Shown here one piece after another: positions 1-14,700 of a stretch of 64,000 bases of DNA (positions are counted from its first letter, which is position 1; every line of letters starts with the position of its first letter). Below the pieces are notes generated by a model, which saw only the letters and a list, made by a program, of their open reading frames with translations, did not search any database and was not told where the DNA came from. The DNA is from Megalopta genalis (taxonomy: Eukaryota > Arthropoda > Insecta > Hymenoptera > Halictidae), in contig NW_027476280.1 in NCBI RefSeq assembly GCF_051020955.1, positions 186,001 through 250,000 of the forward strand. Direction: 5' to 3'. The position numbers and the translations under genes were made by a program.

Positions 1-3000
1 GCGAAACACATTATTTAGCTGCTAATCAGTGCGAAGTAGAAGGCTCGGGTTCAAATCAATGCGATTCAAATAGTTCATTTTCAAATACTTGTGAAAGACA
101 TGATTTAGCTTCAACTGCATGCCAAACACATGATTTAGCTTCAAATCAATGCGATGTAGAAGGTTTAGCTTCAAGTCCATGCCAAACACGTGATTTAGCT
201 GCAAATCAGTGCGAAGTAGAAGGCTCGGGTTCAAATCAATGCGATTCAAATGGTTCATTTTCAAACACTTGTGAAAGACATGATTTAGCTTCAACTGCAT
301 GCGAAACACATGATTTAGCTTCAAATCCATGGGTTGTAGAAGGTTTAGTTTCAAATCCGTGCGAAACACATTATTTAGCTGCAAATCAGTGCGAAGAAGA
401 AGGTTAAGGTTCAAATCCATGCGATTCAAATGGTTCATCTTCAAATACTTGTGAAAGACATGATTTAGTTTTAACTGCATGCGAAACAAACAAGTTTGCT
501 TCAAATCCATGCGATACACAAGATTTAGCTTCAAATCAATGCAATGTAGTAGGTTCAGCTTCAAATCTATGCGATATAAGTGACATAGCGTCAAAAGCTG
601 GAGGAACAAATGAGGAAGCTTCAATTCCATGCGAAACAAATGATTTACACTTCAATCAATGCGAAGTAGAAGGCTTAGCTTCAGATCCATGCGGAACAAA
701 TGGATTAGCTACACATACTTGTGATATACATTATTTAGCTACAACTACATGCGAAACAAACGAGTTAGCTTCAAATCCATGCGATACACATGATTTAGCT
801 TCAAATCAATGCGATGTAGAAGGTTTAGCTTCAAATCCATGCGATACACAAGATTTACCTTCAAATCAATGCGATGTAGTAGGTTCAGCTTCAAATCCAT
901 GCGACACATATGATTTAGCTTCAAATACTTGCGATATAAGTAATATAGCTTCAAAAGCTTTAGGAACAAATGAGGTAGCTTCAATTCCATGCGAGAAACA
1001 TGAATTAGCTGCAAATCAATGCGATGTAGAAGGTTTAGCTTCAAATCCATACGAAACACATGATTTAGCTTCAAATCGATGCGATGTAGAAGGTTCAGCT
1101 TCAAATACATGCGAAACAAATGGTTTAGCTACAAATACTTGTGATATAGATTATTTAGCTACAACTGCATGCGAAACTAACGAGTTAGCTTCAAATCACG
1201 CGAAACACACGATTTATCTTCAAATCAATGCGATGTAGAAGGTTTAGCTTCAAATCCATGCGATACACAAGATTTAGCTTCAAATCAATGCGATGTAGAA
1301 GGTTTAGCTTCAAATCCATGCAAAACACGTGATTTATCTTCCAATTAATGCGAAGTAGAAGGCTTAGCTTCAAATCCATGGGAATCAAATGGTTTAGCTT
1401 GAAATACTTGTGATATACGTTATTTAGATTTAACTGCATGCGCAACGAACGAGTTAGCTTCAAATCCATGCCAAACACATGATTTAGCTGCAAATCAAAG
1501 CGATGTAGAAGGTTTGGCTTCAAATCCATGCGATTCACAAGATTTAGCTTCAAATCAATGCGATGTAGAAGGTTCAGCTTCAAATCCATGCGACACATAT
1601 GATTTAGCTTCAAATACTTGCGATATAAGTGATATAGCTTCAAAAGCTGGAGGAACAAACGAGGTGGCTTCAATTCCATGCGGAACAAATGATTTAGCTT
1701 CAAATCAATGCGAAGTAGAAGGCGTACCTTCAAATCAATGCGAAACAAATGGATTAGCTACAAATACTTGTGATATACATTATTTAGCTACAACTGCATG
1801 CGAAACTAACGAGTTATCTTCAAATCAATGCGATGTAGAAGGTTTAGCTTCAAATCCAAGCGAAACACATGATTTAGCTTCAAATACTTGCGATATAAGT
1901 GATATAGCTTCAAATACAGGCGAAACAAACGAGTTAGCTTCAGATCCATGCGAAACATACGATTTAGCTTCAAACCAATGCGATGTAGAAGGTTTAGCTT
2001 CAAATCGAAACGAAACACATGATTTAGCTTCAAATACTTGCGATATAAGTGATCTAGCTTCAAATACAGGCGAAACGCACGAGTTAGCATCAAATCCATG
2101 CGAAACACATGATTCAGCTGCAAATCAACGCGATGTAGAAGGTTTAGCTTCAAATCCATGCCAAACACATGATTTAGATTTAAATCCATGGGATGTAGAA
2201 GGTTTAGCTTCAAATCCATGCGAAACACATTATTCAGCTGCTAATCAGTGCGAAGTAGAAGGCTCGGGTTCAAATCAATGCGATTCAAATAGTTCATTTT
2301 CAAATACTTGTGAAAGACATGATTTAGCTTCAACTGCATGCCAAACACATGATTTAGCTTCAAATCAATGCGATGTAGAAGGTTTAGCTTCAAGTCCATG
2401 CCAAACACGTGATTTAGCTGCAAATCAGTGCGAAGTAGAAGGCTCGGGTTCAAATCAATGCGATTCAAATGGTTCATTTTCAAACACTTGTGAAAGACAT
2501 GATTTAGCTTCAACTGCATGCGAAACACATGATTTAGCTTCAAATCCATGGGTTGTAGAAGGTTTAGTTTCAAATCCGTGCGAAACACATTATTTAGCTG
2601 CAAATCAGTGCGAAGAAGAAGGTTAAGGTTCAAATCCATGCGATTCAAATGGTTCATCGTCAAATACTTGTGAAAGACATGATTTAGTTTTAACTGCATG
2701 CGAAACAAACAAGTTTGCTTCAAATCCATGCGATACACAAGATTTAGCTTCAAATCAATGCAATGTAGTAGGTTCAGCTTCAAATCTATGCGACATAAGT
2801 GACATAGCTTCAAAAGCTGGAGGAACAAATGAGGAAGCTTCAATTCCATGCGAAACAAATGACTTACACTTCAATCAATGCGAAGTAGAAGGCTTAGCTT
2901 CAGATCCATGCGGAACAAATGGATTAGCTACACATACTTGTGATATACATTATTTAGCTACAACTACATGCGAAACAAACGAGTTAGCTTCAAATCCATG

Positions 3001-5450
3001 CGATACACATGATTTAGCTTCAAATCAATGCGATGTAGAAGGTTTAGCTTCAAATCCATGCGATACACAAGATTTAGCTTCAAATCAATGCGATGCAGTA
3101 GGTTCAGATTCAAATCCATGCGACACATATGATTTAGCTTCAAATACTTGCGATATAAGTGATATAGCTTCAAAAGCTGTAGGAACAAACGAGGTAGCTT
3201 CAATTCCATGCGAGAAACATGAATTAGCTGCAAATCAATGCGATGTAGAAGGTTTAGCTTCAAATCCATACGAAACACATGATTTAGCTTCAAATCGATG
3301 CGATGTAGAAAGTTTAGGTTTAAGTCCATGCGAAACAAATGGTTTAGCTACAAATACTTGTGATGTACATTATTTAGCTACAACTGCATACGAAACAAAC
3401 GAGTTAGCTTCAAATCCATGCGAAACACATGATTTAGCCTGCAAATCAATGCGATGTAGAAGGTTTAGCTTCAAATCCATGCGATACACAAGATTTAGCT
3501 CCAAATCAATGCGATGTAGTAGGTTCAGCTTCAAATCCATGCGACACATATGATTTAGCTTCAAATACTTGCGATATAAGTGATATAGCTTCAAAAGCAG
3601 GAGGCACAAACGACGTAGCTTCAATTCCATGCGAAACAAATGATTTAGCTTCAAATCAATGCGAAGTAGAAGGCTTAGCTTCAAATCCATGCGGAACAAA
3701 TGGTTTAGCTAGAAATGCTTGTGATATACATTATTTAGCTACAACTGCATGTGAAACAAACGAGTTAGCTTCAAATCCATGAGAAACACACGATTTAGCT
3801 TCAAATCAATGCGATGTAGAAGGTTTAGCTTCAAATCCAAGCGAAACACATGATTTAGCTTCAAATACTTGCGATATAAGTGATCTAGCTTCAAATACAG
3901 GCGAAACGCACGAGTTAGCTTCAAATCCATGCGAAACACATGATTCAGCTGCAAATCAATGCGATGTAGAAGGTTTAGCTTCACATCCATGCCAAACACA
4001 TGATTTAGATTCAAATCCATGGGATGTGGACGGTTCAGCTTCAAATCCATGCGACACATATGATTTAGCTTCAAATACTTGCGATATAAGTGATATAGCT
4101 TCAAAAGCAGGAGGAACAAACGAGGTAGCTTCAATTACATGCGAAACAAATGATTTAGATTCAAATCAATGCGAAGTAGAAGGCTTAGCTTCAAATCCAT
4201 GCGAAACAAATGGTTTAGCTAGAAATGCTTGTGATATACATTATTTAGCTACAACTGCATGTGAAACAAACGAGTTAGCTTCAAATCCATGCGAAACACA
4301 CGAGTTATCTTCAAATCAATGCGATGTAGAAGGTTTAGCTTCAAATCCAAGCGAAACACATGATTTAGCTTCAAATACTTGCGATATAAGTGATATAGCT
4401 TCAAATACAGGCGAAACAAACGAGTTAGCTTCAGATCCATGCGAAACATACGATTTTGCTTCAAACCAATGCGATGTAGAAGGTTTAGCTTCAAATCGAA
4501 ACGAAGCACATGATTTAGCTTCAAATACTTGCGATATAAGTGATCTAGCTTCAAATTCAGGCGAAACGCACGAGTTAGCATCAAATCCATGCGAAACACA
4601 TGATTCAGCTGCAAATCAACGCGATGTAGAAGGTTTAGCTTCAAATCCATGCCAAACACATGATTTAGATTTAAATCCATGGGATGTAGAAGGTTTAGCT
4701 TCAAATCCATGCGAAACACATTATTTAGCTGCTAATCAGTGCGAAGTAGAAGGCTCGGGTTCAAATCAATGCGATTCAAATAGTTCATTTTCAAATACTT
4801 GTGAAAGACATGATTTAGCTTCAACTGCATGCCAAACACATGATTTAGCTTCAAATCAATGCGATGTAGAAGGTTTAGCTTCAAGTCCATGCCAAACACG
4901 TGATTTAGCTGCAAATCAGTGCGAAGTAGAAGGCTCGGGTTCAAATCAATGCGATTCAAATGGTTCATTTTCAAACACTTGTGAAAGACATGATTTAGCT
5001 TCAACTGCATGCGAAACACATGATTTAGCTTCAAATCCATGGGTTGTAGAAGGTTTAGTTTCAAATCCGTGCGAAACACATTATTTAGCTGCAAATCAGT
5101 GCGAAGAAGAAGGTTAAGGTTCAAATCCATGCGATTCAAATGGTTCATCGTCAAATACTTGTGAAAGACATGATTTAGTTTTAACTGCATGCGAAACAAA
5201 CAAGTTTGCTTCAAATCCATGCGATACACAAGATTTAGCTTCAAATCAATGCAATGTAGTAGGTTCAGCTTCAAATCTATGCGATATAAGTGACATAGCT
5301 TCAAAAGCTGGAGGAACAAATGAGGAAGCTTCAATTCCATGCGAAACAAATGACTTACACTTCAATCAATGCGAAGTAGAAGGCTTAGCTTCAGATCCAT
5401 GCGGAACAAATGGATTAGCTACACATACTTGTGATATACATTATTTAGCT
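1..5450. repeat. 2.2-2.5-kb higher-order repeat, three starts
   Basis: The same ordered string of monomer variants begins at 1, about 2220 and about 4711. The offsets are 2219 (74 monomers minus one base) and 2491 (83 monomers plus one base), and the odd bases are explained by the single-base indels near 1195 and 3430. Homology is near identity for the first several hundred bases of each copy and then decays into related but rearranged monomers. A frequent landmark is a TAA stop in the + frame in a GAAGAAGGTTAAGG context, at about 405, 2625 and 5116. Confidence 0.8.
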
Positions 5451-6515
5451 ACAACTACATGCGAAACAAACGAGTTAGCTTCAAATCCATGCGATACACA
5501 TGATTTAGCTTCAAATCAATGCGATGTAGAAGGTTTAGCTTCAAATCCATGCGATACACAAGATTTACCTTCAAATCAATGCGATGTAGTAGGTTCAGCT
5601 TCAAATCCATGCGACACATATGATTTAGCTTCAAATACTTGCGATATAAGTAATATAGCTTCAAAAGCTGTAGGAACAAACGAGGTAGCTTCAATTCCAT
5701 GCGAGAAACATGAATTAGCTGCAAATCAATGCGATGTAGAAGGTTTAGCTTCAAATCCATACGAAACACATGATTTAGCTTCAAATCGATGCGATGTAGA
5801 AGGTTCAGCTTCAAATCTATGCGACACATATGATTTAGCTTCAAATACTTGCGATATAAGAGATATAGCTTCAAAAGCTGGAGGAACAAACGAGGTGGCT
5901 TCAAGTTCATGCGAAACAAATGATTTAGCTTCAAATCAATGCGAAGTAGAAGGCGTAGCTTCAAATACATGCGAAACAAATGGTTTAGCTTCAAATACTT
6001 GTGATATACGTTATTTAGATTTAACTGCATGCGCAACGAACGAGTTAGCTTCAAATCCATGCGAAACACATGATTTAGCTGCAAATCAAAGCGATGTAGA
6101 AGGTTTGGCTTCAAATCCATGCGATTCACAAGATTTAGCTTCAAATCAATGCGATGTAGAAGGTTCAGCTTCAAATCCATGCGACACATACGATTTAGCT
6201 TCAAATACTTGCGATATAAGTGATATAGCTTCAAAAGCTGGAGGAACAAACGAGGTGGCTTCAATTCCATGCGAAACAAATGATTTATCTTCCAATTAAT
6301 GCGAAGTAGAAGGCTTAGCTTCAAATCAATGCGAAACAAATGGATTAGCTACAAATACTTGTGATATACATTATTTAGCTACAACTGCATGCGAAACTAA
6401 CGAGTTAGCTTCAAATCCATGCGATTCACATGATTTAGCTTCAAATCAATGCGATGTAGAAGGTTTAGCTTCAAATCCATGCGATACACAAGATTTACCT
6501 TCAAATCAATGCGAT

Positions 6516-8327
6516 GTGGTAGGTTCAGCTTCAAATCCATGCGACACATATGATATGGCTTCAAGTACTTGCGATATAAGTAATATAGCTTCAAAAGCTG
6601 TAGGAACAAACGAGGTAGCTTCAATGCTATGCGAGAAACATGAATTAGCTGCAAATCAATGCGATGTAGAAGGTTTAGCTTCAAATCCATACGAAACACA
6701 TGATTTAGCTTCAAATCGATTCGATGTAGAAGGTTCAGCTTCAAATCTATGCGACACATATGATTTAGCTTCAAATACTTGCGATATAAGAGATATAGCT
6801 TCAAAAGCTGGAGGAACAAGCGAGGTGGCTTCAAGTTCATGCGAAACAAATGATTTAGCTTCAAATCAATGCGAAGTAGAAAGCGTAGCTCCAAATACAT
6901 GCGAAACAAATGGTTTAGCTACAAATACTTGTGATATAGATTATTTAGCTAGAACTGCATGCGAAACTAACGAGTTAGCTTTAAATCCACGCGAAACACA
7001 CGATTTATCTTCAAATCAATGCGATGTAGAAGGTTTAGCTTCAAATCCAAGCGAAACACATGATTTAGCTTCAAATACTTGCGATATAAGTGATCTAGCT
7101 TCAAATACAGGCGAAACGCACGAGTTAGCTTCAAATCCATGCGAAACACATGATTCAGCTGCAAATCAATGCGATGTAGAAGGTTTAGCTTCACATCCAT
7201 GCCAAACACATGATTTAGATTCAAATCCATGGGATGTGGACGGTTCAGCTTCAAATCCATGCGACACATATGATTTAGCTTCAAATACTTGCGATATAAG
7301 TGATATAGCTTCAAAAGCAGGAGGAACAAACGAGGTAGCTTCAATTACATGCGAAACAAATGATTTAGCTTCAAATCAATGCGAAGTAGAAGGCTTAGCT
7401 TCAAATCCATGCGAAACAAATGGTTTACCTAGAAATGCTTGTGATATACATTATTTAGCTACAACTGCATGTGAAACAAACGAGTTAGCTTCAAATCCAT
7501 GCGAAACACACGAGTTATCTTCAAATCAATGCGATGTAGAAGGTTTAGCTTCAAATCCAAGCGAAACACATGATTTAGCTTCAAATACTTGCGATATAAG
7601 TGATATAGCTTCAAATACAGGCGAAACAAACGAGTTAGCTTCAGATCCGTGCGAAACATACGATTTAGCTTCAAACCAATGCGATGTAGAAGGTTTAGCT
7701 TCAAATCGAAACGAAACACATGATTTAGCTTCAAATACTTGCGATATAAGTGATCTAGCTTCAAATACAGGCGAAACGCACGAGTTAGCATCAAATCCAT
7801 GCGAAACACATGATTCAGCTGCAAATCAACGCGGTGTAGAAGGTTTAGCTTCAAATCCATGCCAAACACATGATTTAGATTTAAATCCATGGGATGTAGA
7901 AGGTTTAGCTTCAAATCCATGCGAAACACATTATTTAGCTGCAAATCAGTGCGAAGTAGAAGGCTCGGGTTCAAATCAATGCGATTCAAATGGTTCATTT
8001 TCAAATACTTGTGAAAGACATGATTTAGCTTCAACTGCATGCCAAACACATGATTTAGCTTCAAATCAATGCGATGTAGAAGGTTTAGCTTCAAGTCCAT
8101 GCCAAACACGTGATTTAGCTGCAAATCAGTGCGAAATAGAAGGCTCGGGTTCAAATCAATGCGATTCAAATGGTTCATTTTCAAACACTTGTGAAAGACA
8201 TGATTTAGCTTCAACTGCATGCGAAACACATGATTTAGCTTCAAATCCATGGGTTGTAGAAGGTTTAGCTTCAAATCCGTGCGAAACACATTATTTAGCT
8301 GCAAATCAGTGCGAAGAAGAAGGTTAA
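6516..8327 (+). other. Open frame through the satellite (603 codons), coding status unproven
   Basis: This is about 60 decapeptide repeats of the Cys-anchored type, closing at TAA 8325-8327. The opposite strand is open across 7459-8814 (451 codons, MDLKLNHVFR-type repeats). The initiator used here is a GTG inside a monomer, so no natural start is apparent. A copy that differs by almost nothing lies at 16500-18311. I see no domain outside the repeat and would not call it a gene without transcript evidence. Confidence 0.18.
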
Positions 8328-9180
8328 GGTTCAAATCCATGCGATTCAAATGGTTTAGCTTGAAATACTTGTGATATACGTTATTTAGATTTAACTGCAT
8401 GCGCAACGAACGAGTTAGCTTCAAATCCATGCGAAACACATGATTTAGCTGCAAATCAATGCGATGTAGAAGGTTTAGCTTCAAATCCATTCGATACACA
8501 AGATTTAGCTTCAAATCAATGCGATGTAGAAGGTTCAGCTCCAAAACCATGTGACACATATGATTTAGCTTCAAATACTTGCGATATAAGTGATATAGCT
8601 TCAAAAGCTGGAGGAACAAACGAGGTAGCTTCAATTCCATGCAAGACACATGATTTAGCTTCAAATAAATGCGATGTAGAAGGTTCAGCTTCAAATCCAT
8701 ACGAAACACATGATTTAGCTTCAAATACTTGCGATATAAGTGATATAGCTTCGAATACAGGCGAAACGAACGAGTTAGCTTCAAATCCATGCGAAACACA
8801 TGATTCAGCTGCAAATCAATGCGATGTAGAAGGATTAGCTACAAATCCATGCGAAACACATTATTTAGTTGCAAATCAGTGAGAAGTAGAAGGCTCGGGT
8901 TCAAATCAATGCAATTCAAATGGTTCATCTTCAAATACTTGTGCAAGACATGATTTAGCTTCAACTGCATGCGAAACACATGATTTAGCTTCAAATCCAT
9001 GGGTTGTAGAAGGTTTAGCTTCAAATCCGTGCGAAACACATTATTTAGCTGCAAATCAGTGCGAAGAAGAAGGTTAAGGTTCAAATCCATGCGATTCAAA
9101 TGGTTTAGCTTGAAATACTTGTGATATACGTTATTTAGATTTAACTGCATGCGCAACGAACGAGTTAGCTTCAAATCCAT

Positions 9181-11730
9181 TCGAAACACACGATTTATCT
9201 TCAAATCAATGCGATGTATAAGGTTTAGTTTCAAATCCATGCGATACACAAGATTTAGCTTCAAATCAATGCGATGTAGAAGGTTTAGCTTCAAATCCAT
9301 GCAAAACACGTGATTTATCTTCCAATTAATGCGAAGTAGAAGGCTTAGCTTCAAATCCATGAGAATCAAATGGTTTAGCTTGAAATACTTGTGATATACG
9401 TTATTTAGATTTAACTGCATGCGCAACGAACGAGTTAGCTTCAAATCCATGCGAAACACATGATTTAGCTGCAAATCAAAGCGATGTAGAAGGTTTAGCT
9501 TCAAATCCATGCGATTCACAAGATTTAGCTTCAAATCAATGCGATGTAGAAGGTTCAGCTTCAAATCCATGCGACACATATGATTTAGCTTCAAATACTT
9601 GCGATATAAGTGATATAGCTTCAAAAGCTGGAGGAACAAACGAGGTGGCTTCAATTCCATGCGAAACAAATGATTTAGCTTCAAATCAATGCGAAGTAGA
9701 AGGCGTAGCTTCAAATCAATGCGAAACAAATGGATTAGCTACAAATACTTGTGATATACATTATTTAGCTACAACTGCATGCGAAACTAACGAGTTAGCT
9801 TCAAATCCATGCGATTCACATGATTTAGCTTCAAATCAATGCGATGTAGAAGGTTTAGCTTCAAATCCATGCGATACACAAGATTTACCTTCAAATCAAT
9901 GCGATGTAGTAGATTCAGCTTCAAATCCATGCGACACATATGATTTAGCTTCAAATACTTGCGATATAAGTAATATAGCTTCAAAAGCTGTAGGAACAAA
10001 CGAGGTAGCTTCAATTCCATGCGAGAAACATGAATTAGCTGCAAATCAATGCGATGTAGAAGGTTTAGCTTCAAATCCATACGAAACACATGATTTAGCT
10101 TCAAATCGATGCGATGTAGAAGGTTCAGCTTCAAATCTATGCGACACGTATGATTTAGCTTCAAATACTTGCGATATAAGAGATATAGCTTCAAAAGCTG
10201 GAGGAACAAACGAGGTGGCTTCAAGTTCATGCGAAACAAATGATTTAGCTTCAAATCAATGCGAAGTAGAAGGCGTAGCTTCAAATACATGCGAAACAAA
10301 TGGTTTAGCTACAAATACTTGTGATATAGATTATTTAGCTACAACTGCATGCGAAACTAACGAGTTAGCTTCAAATCCACGCGAAACACACGATTTATCT
10401 TCAAATCAATGCGATGTAGAAGGTTTAGCTTCAAATCCATGCGATACACAAGATTTAGCTTCAAATCAATGCGATGTAGAAGGTTTAGCTTCAAATCCAT
10501 GCAAAACACGTGATTTATCTTCCAATTAATGCGAAGTAGAAGGCTTAGCTTCAAATCCATGAGAATCAAATGGTTTAGCTTGAAATACTTGTGATATACG
10601 TTATTTAGATTTAACTGCATGCGCAACGAACGAGTTAGCTTCAAATCCATGCGAAACACATGATTTAGCTGCAAATCAAAGCGATGTAGAAGGTTTAGCT
10701 TCAAATCCATGCGATTCACAAGATTTAGCTTCAAATCAATGCGATGTAGAAGGTTCAGCTTCAAATCCATGCGACACATATGATTTAGCTTCAAATACTT
10801 GCGATATAAGTGATATAGCTTCAAAAGCTGGAGGAACAAACGAGGTGGCTTCAATTCCATGCGAAACAAATGATTTAGCTTCAAATCAATGCGAAGTAGA
10901 AGGCGTAGCTTCAAATCAATGCGAAACAAATGGATTAGCTACAAATACTTGTGATATACATTATTTAGCTACAACTGCATGCGAAACTAACGAGTTAGCT
11001 TCAAATCCATGCGATTCACATGATTTAGCTTCAAATCAATGCGATGTAGAAGGTTTAGCTTCAAATCCAAGCGATACACAAGATTTACCTTCAAATCAAT
11101 GCGATGTAGTAGATTCAGCTTCAAATCCATGCGACACATATGATTTAGCTTCAAATACTTGCGATATAAGTAATATAGCTTCAAAAGCTGTAGGAACAAA
11201 CGAGGTAGCTTCAATTCCATGCGAGAAACATGAATTAGCTGCAAATCAATGCGATGTAGAAGGTTTAGCTTCAAATCCATACGAAACACATGATTTAGCT
11301 TCAAATCGATGCGATGTAGAAGGTTCAGCTTCAAATCTATGCGACACGTATGATTTAGCTTCAAATACTTGCGATATAAGAGATATAGCTTCAAAAGCTG
11401 GAGGAACAAACGAGGTGGCTTCAAGTTCATGCGAAACAAATGATTTAGCTTCAAATCAATGCGAAGTAGAAGGCGTAGCTTCAAATACATGCGAAACAAA
11501 TGGTTTAGCTACAAATACTTGTGATATAGATTATTTAGCTACAACTGCATGCGAAACTAACGAGTTAGCTTCAAATCCACGCGAAACACACGATTTATCT
11601 TCAAATCAATGCGATGTAGAAGGTTTAGCTTCAAATCCATGCGATACACAAGATTTAGCTTCAAATCAATGCGATGTAGAAGGTTTAGCTTCAAATCCAT
11701 GCAAAACACGTGATTTATCTTCCAATTAAT
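9181..11730. repeat. 1.2-kb (40-monomer) nested tandem repeat
   Basis: Positions 9181-10380 and 10381-11580 match at an offset of exactly 1200 bases, with a partial third stretch to about 11730. Matching ends where the variant GCTATGTAGAAGG at about 11728 replaces GCGAAGTAGAAGG. Stop-interrupted + frames of identical length (294 codons) begin at 9645 and 10845. The same structure is present at 19165-21714. It is present in a shortened form at about 42284-44413, where 420 bp of the first repeat are missing. Confidence 0.85.
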
Positions 11731-14700
11731 GCTATGTAGAAGGTTTAGCTGCAAATCCATGAGACACAGATGATTTAGACTCAGATAATTGCGATATAAG
11801 TAATATAGCTTCAAATGCAGACGAAACAAATGATTTGTCTTCAAATAGAAGCGAAACACTTGATTTAGTTTCAAATCAATGCGATGTAGTAGGTTTAGCT
11901 TCAAATCCATGCGACACATATGATTTAGCTTCCAATACTTGCGATATAAGTGATATAGCTTCAAAAGCTGTAGGAACAAACGAGGTAGCTTCAATTCCAT
12001 TCGAGACACATGATTTAGCTTGAAATCAATGCGATGTAGAAGGTTCAGCTTCAAATCCATGCCACACATATGATTTAGCTTCAAATACTTGCGATATAAG
12101 TGATATAGCTTCAAAAGCTGGAGGAACAAACGAGGAAGCTTCAATTCCATGCGAAATAAATGATTTAACTTCAATCAATGCGAAGTAGAAGGCTTAGCTT
12201 CAGATCCATGCGGAACAAATGGATTAGATAGAAATACTTGTGATATACATTATTTAGCTACAACTGCATGCGGAACAAACGAGTTTGCTTCAAATCCATG
12301 CGAAACGCATGATTTAGCTTCAAATACTTGCGATATAAGTGATGTAGATTCAACTGCAGGCGAAACGAATGAGTTAGCTTCAAATCCATGCGATTCACAT
12401 GATTTAGCTGCAAATCAATGTGATGTAGAAGGTTTAGCGTCAAATCCATGCGATACACAAGATTTAGCTTCAAATCAATGCGACGTAGAAGGTTCAGCTT
12501 CAAATCCATGCGACACATATGATTTAGCTTCAAATACTTGCGATATAAGTGATATAGCTTCAAAAGCTGGAGGAACAAACGAGGTGGCTTCAATTCCATG
12601 CGAAACAAATGATTTAGCTTCAAATCAATGCGAAGTAGAAGGCTTAGCTTCAAATCCATGCGAAACAAATGGCTTAGCTACAAATACTTGTGATATACAT
12701 TATTTAGCTACAACTGCATGCGGAACAAACGAGTTAGCTTCAAATCCATGCAAAAGACGTGATTTAACTTGCAATTAATGCGAAGTAGAAGGCTTAGTTT
12801 CAAATCCATGTGAAACAAATGGTTTAGCTACAAATACTTGTGATATACATTATTTAGCTACAACTGAATGCGAAACAAACGAGTTAGCTTCAAATCCATT
12901 CGAAACACATGATTTAGATTCAATTGAATGCGAAGTAGAAGGCTTAGCTTCATCCATGCAAAACAAATGGTTTAGCTACAAATACTTGTGATATACATTA
13001 TTTAGCTACAACTACATACGAAAAAAAAGAGTTAGCTTCAAATCCATGCGATACACATGATTTAGCTTCAAATCAATGCGATGCAGTAGGTTCAGATTCA
13101 AATCCATGCGACACATATGATTTAGCTTCAAATACTTGCGATATAAGTGATATAGCTTCAAAAGCTGTAGGAACAAACGAGGTAGCTTCAATTCCATGCG
13201 AGAAACATGAATTAGCTGCAAATCAATGCGATGTAGAAGGTTTAGCTTCAAATCCATACGAAACACATGATTTAGCTTCAAATCGATGCGATGTAGAAAG
13301 TTTAGGTTTAAGTCCATGCGAAACAAATGGTTTAGCTACAAATACTTGTGATGTACATTATTTAGCTACAACTGCATACGAAACAAACGAGTTAGCTTCA
13401 AATCCATGCGAAACACATGATTTAGCCTGCAAATCAATGCGATGTAGAAGGTTTAGCTTCAAATCCATGCGATACACAAGATTTAGCTCCAAATCAATGC
13501 GATGTAGTAGGTTCAGCTTCAAATCCATGCGACACATATGATTTAGCTTCAAATACTTGCGATATAAGTGATATAGCTTCAAAAGCAGGAGGCACAAACG
13601 ACGTAGCTTCAATTCCATGCGAAACAAATGATTTAGCTTCAAATCAATGCGAAGTAGAAGGCTTAGCTTCAAATCCATGCGGAACAAATGGTTTAGCTAG
13701 AAATGCTTGTGATATACATTATTTAGCTACAACTGCATGTGAAACAAACGAGTTAGCTTCAAATCCATGAGAAACACACGATTTAGCTTCAAATCAATGC
13801 GATGTAGAAGGTTTAGCTTCAAATCCAAGCGAAACACATGATTTAGCTTCAAATACTTGCGATATAAGTGATCTAGCTTCAAATACAGGCGAAACGCACG
13901 AGTTAGCTTCAAATCCATGCGAAACACATGATTCAGCTGCAAATCAATGCGATGTAGAAGGTTTAGCTTCACATCCATGCCAAACACATGATTTAGATTC
14001 AAATCCATGGGATGTGGACGGTTCAGCTTCAAATCCATGCGACACATATGATTTAGCTTCAAATACTTGCGATATAAGTGATATAGCTTCAAAAGCAGGA
14101 GGAACAAACGAGGTAGCTTCAATTACATGCGAAACAAATGATTTAGATTCAAATCAATGCGAAGTAGAAGGCTTAGCTTCAAATCCATGCGAAACAAATG
14201 GTTTAGCTAGAAATGCTTGTGATATACATTATTTAGCTACAACTGCATGTGAAACAAACGAGTTAGCTTCAAATCCATGCGAAACACACGAGTTATCTTC
14301 AAATCAATGCGATGTAGAAGGTTTAGCTTCAAATCCAAGCGAAACACATGATTTAGCTTCAAATACTTGCGATATAAGTGATATAGCTTCAAATACAGGC
14401 GAAACAAACGAGTTAGCTTCAGATCCATGCGAAACATACGATTTTGCTTCAAACCAATGCGATGTAGAAGGTTTAGCTTCAAATCGAAACGAAGCACATG
14501 ATTTAGCTTCAAATACTTGCGATATAAGTGATCTAGCTTCAAATTCAGGCGAAACGCACGAGTTAGCATCAAATCCATGCGAAACACATGATTCAGCTGC
14601 AAATCAACGCGATGTAGAAGGTTTAGCTTCAAATCCATGCCAAACACATGATTTAGATTTAAATCCATGGGATGTAGAAGGTTTAGCTTCAAATCCATGC

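Larger units (their letters stand above)
3071..13059. repeat. 10-kb macro-repeat unit, copy 1
   Basis: This segment recurs with the same monomer order at an offset of 9988 and then 9984 bases immediately downstream. The left edge is set where the two copies stop matching, inside a monomer with the variant GATGCAGTAGG at about 3090 and 13080. The right edge is the join to the next copy, also inside a monomer, so the two copies abut without unrelated sequence. It contains a nested 1.2-kb tandem repeat at about 9181-11730. Confidence 0.85.

Noticed and set aside
7459..8814. Long - strand open frame (451 codons) as a gene
   Set aside because: It is the antisense open frame of the same monomers. 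It has no start context, no non-repeat domain, and equivalent frames elsewhere are cut by stops and indels.
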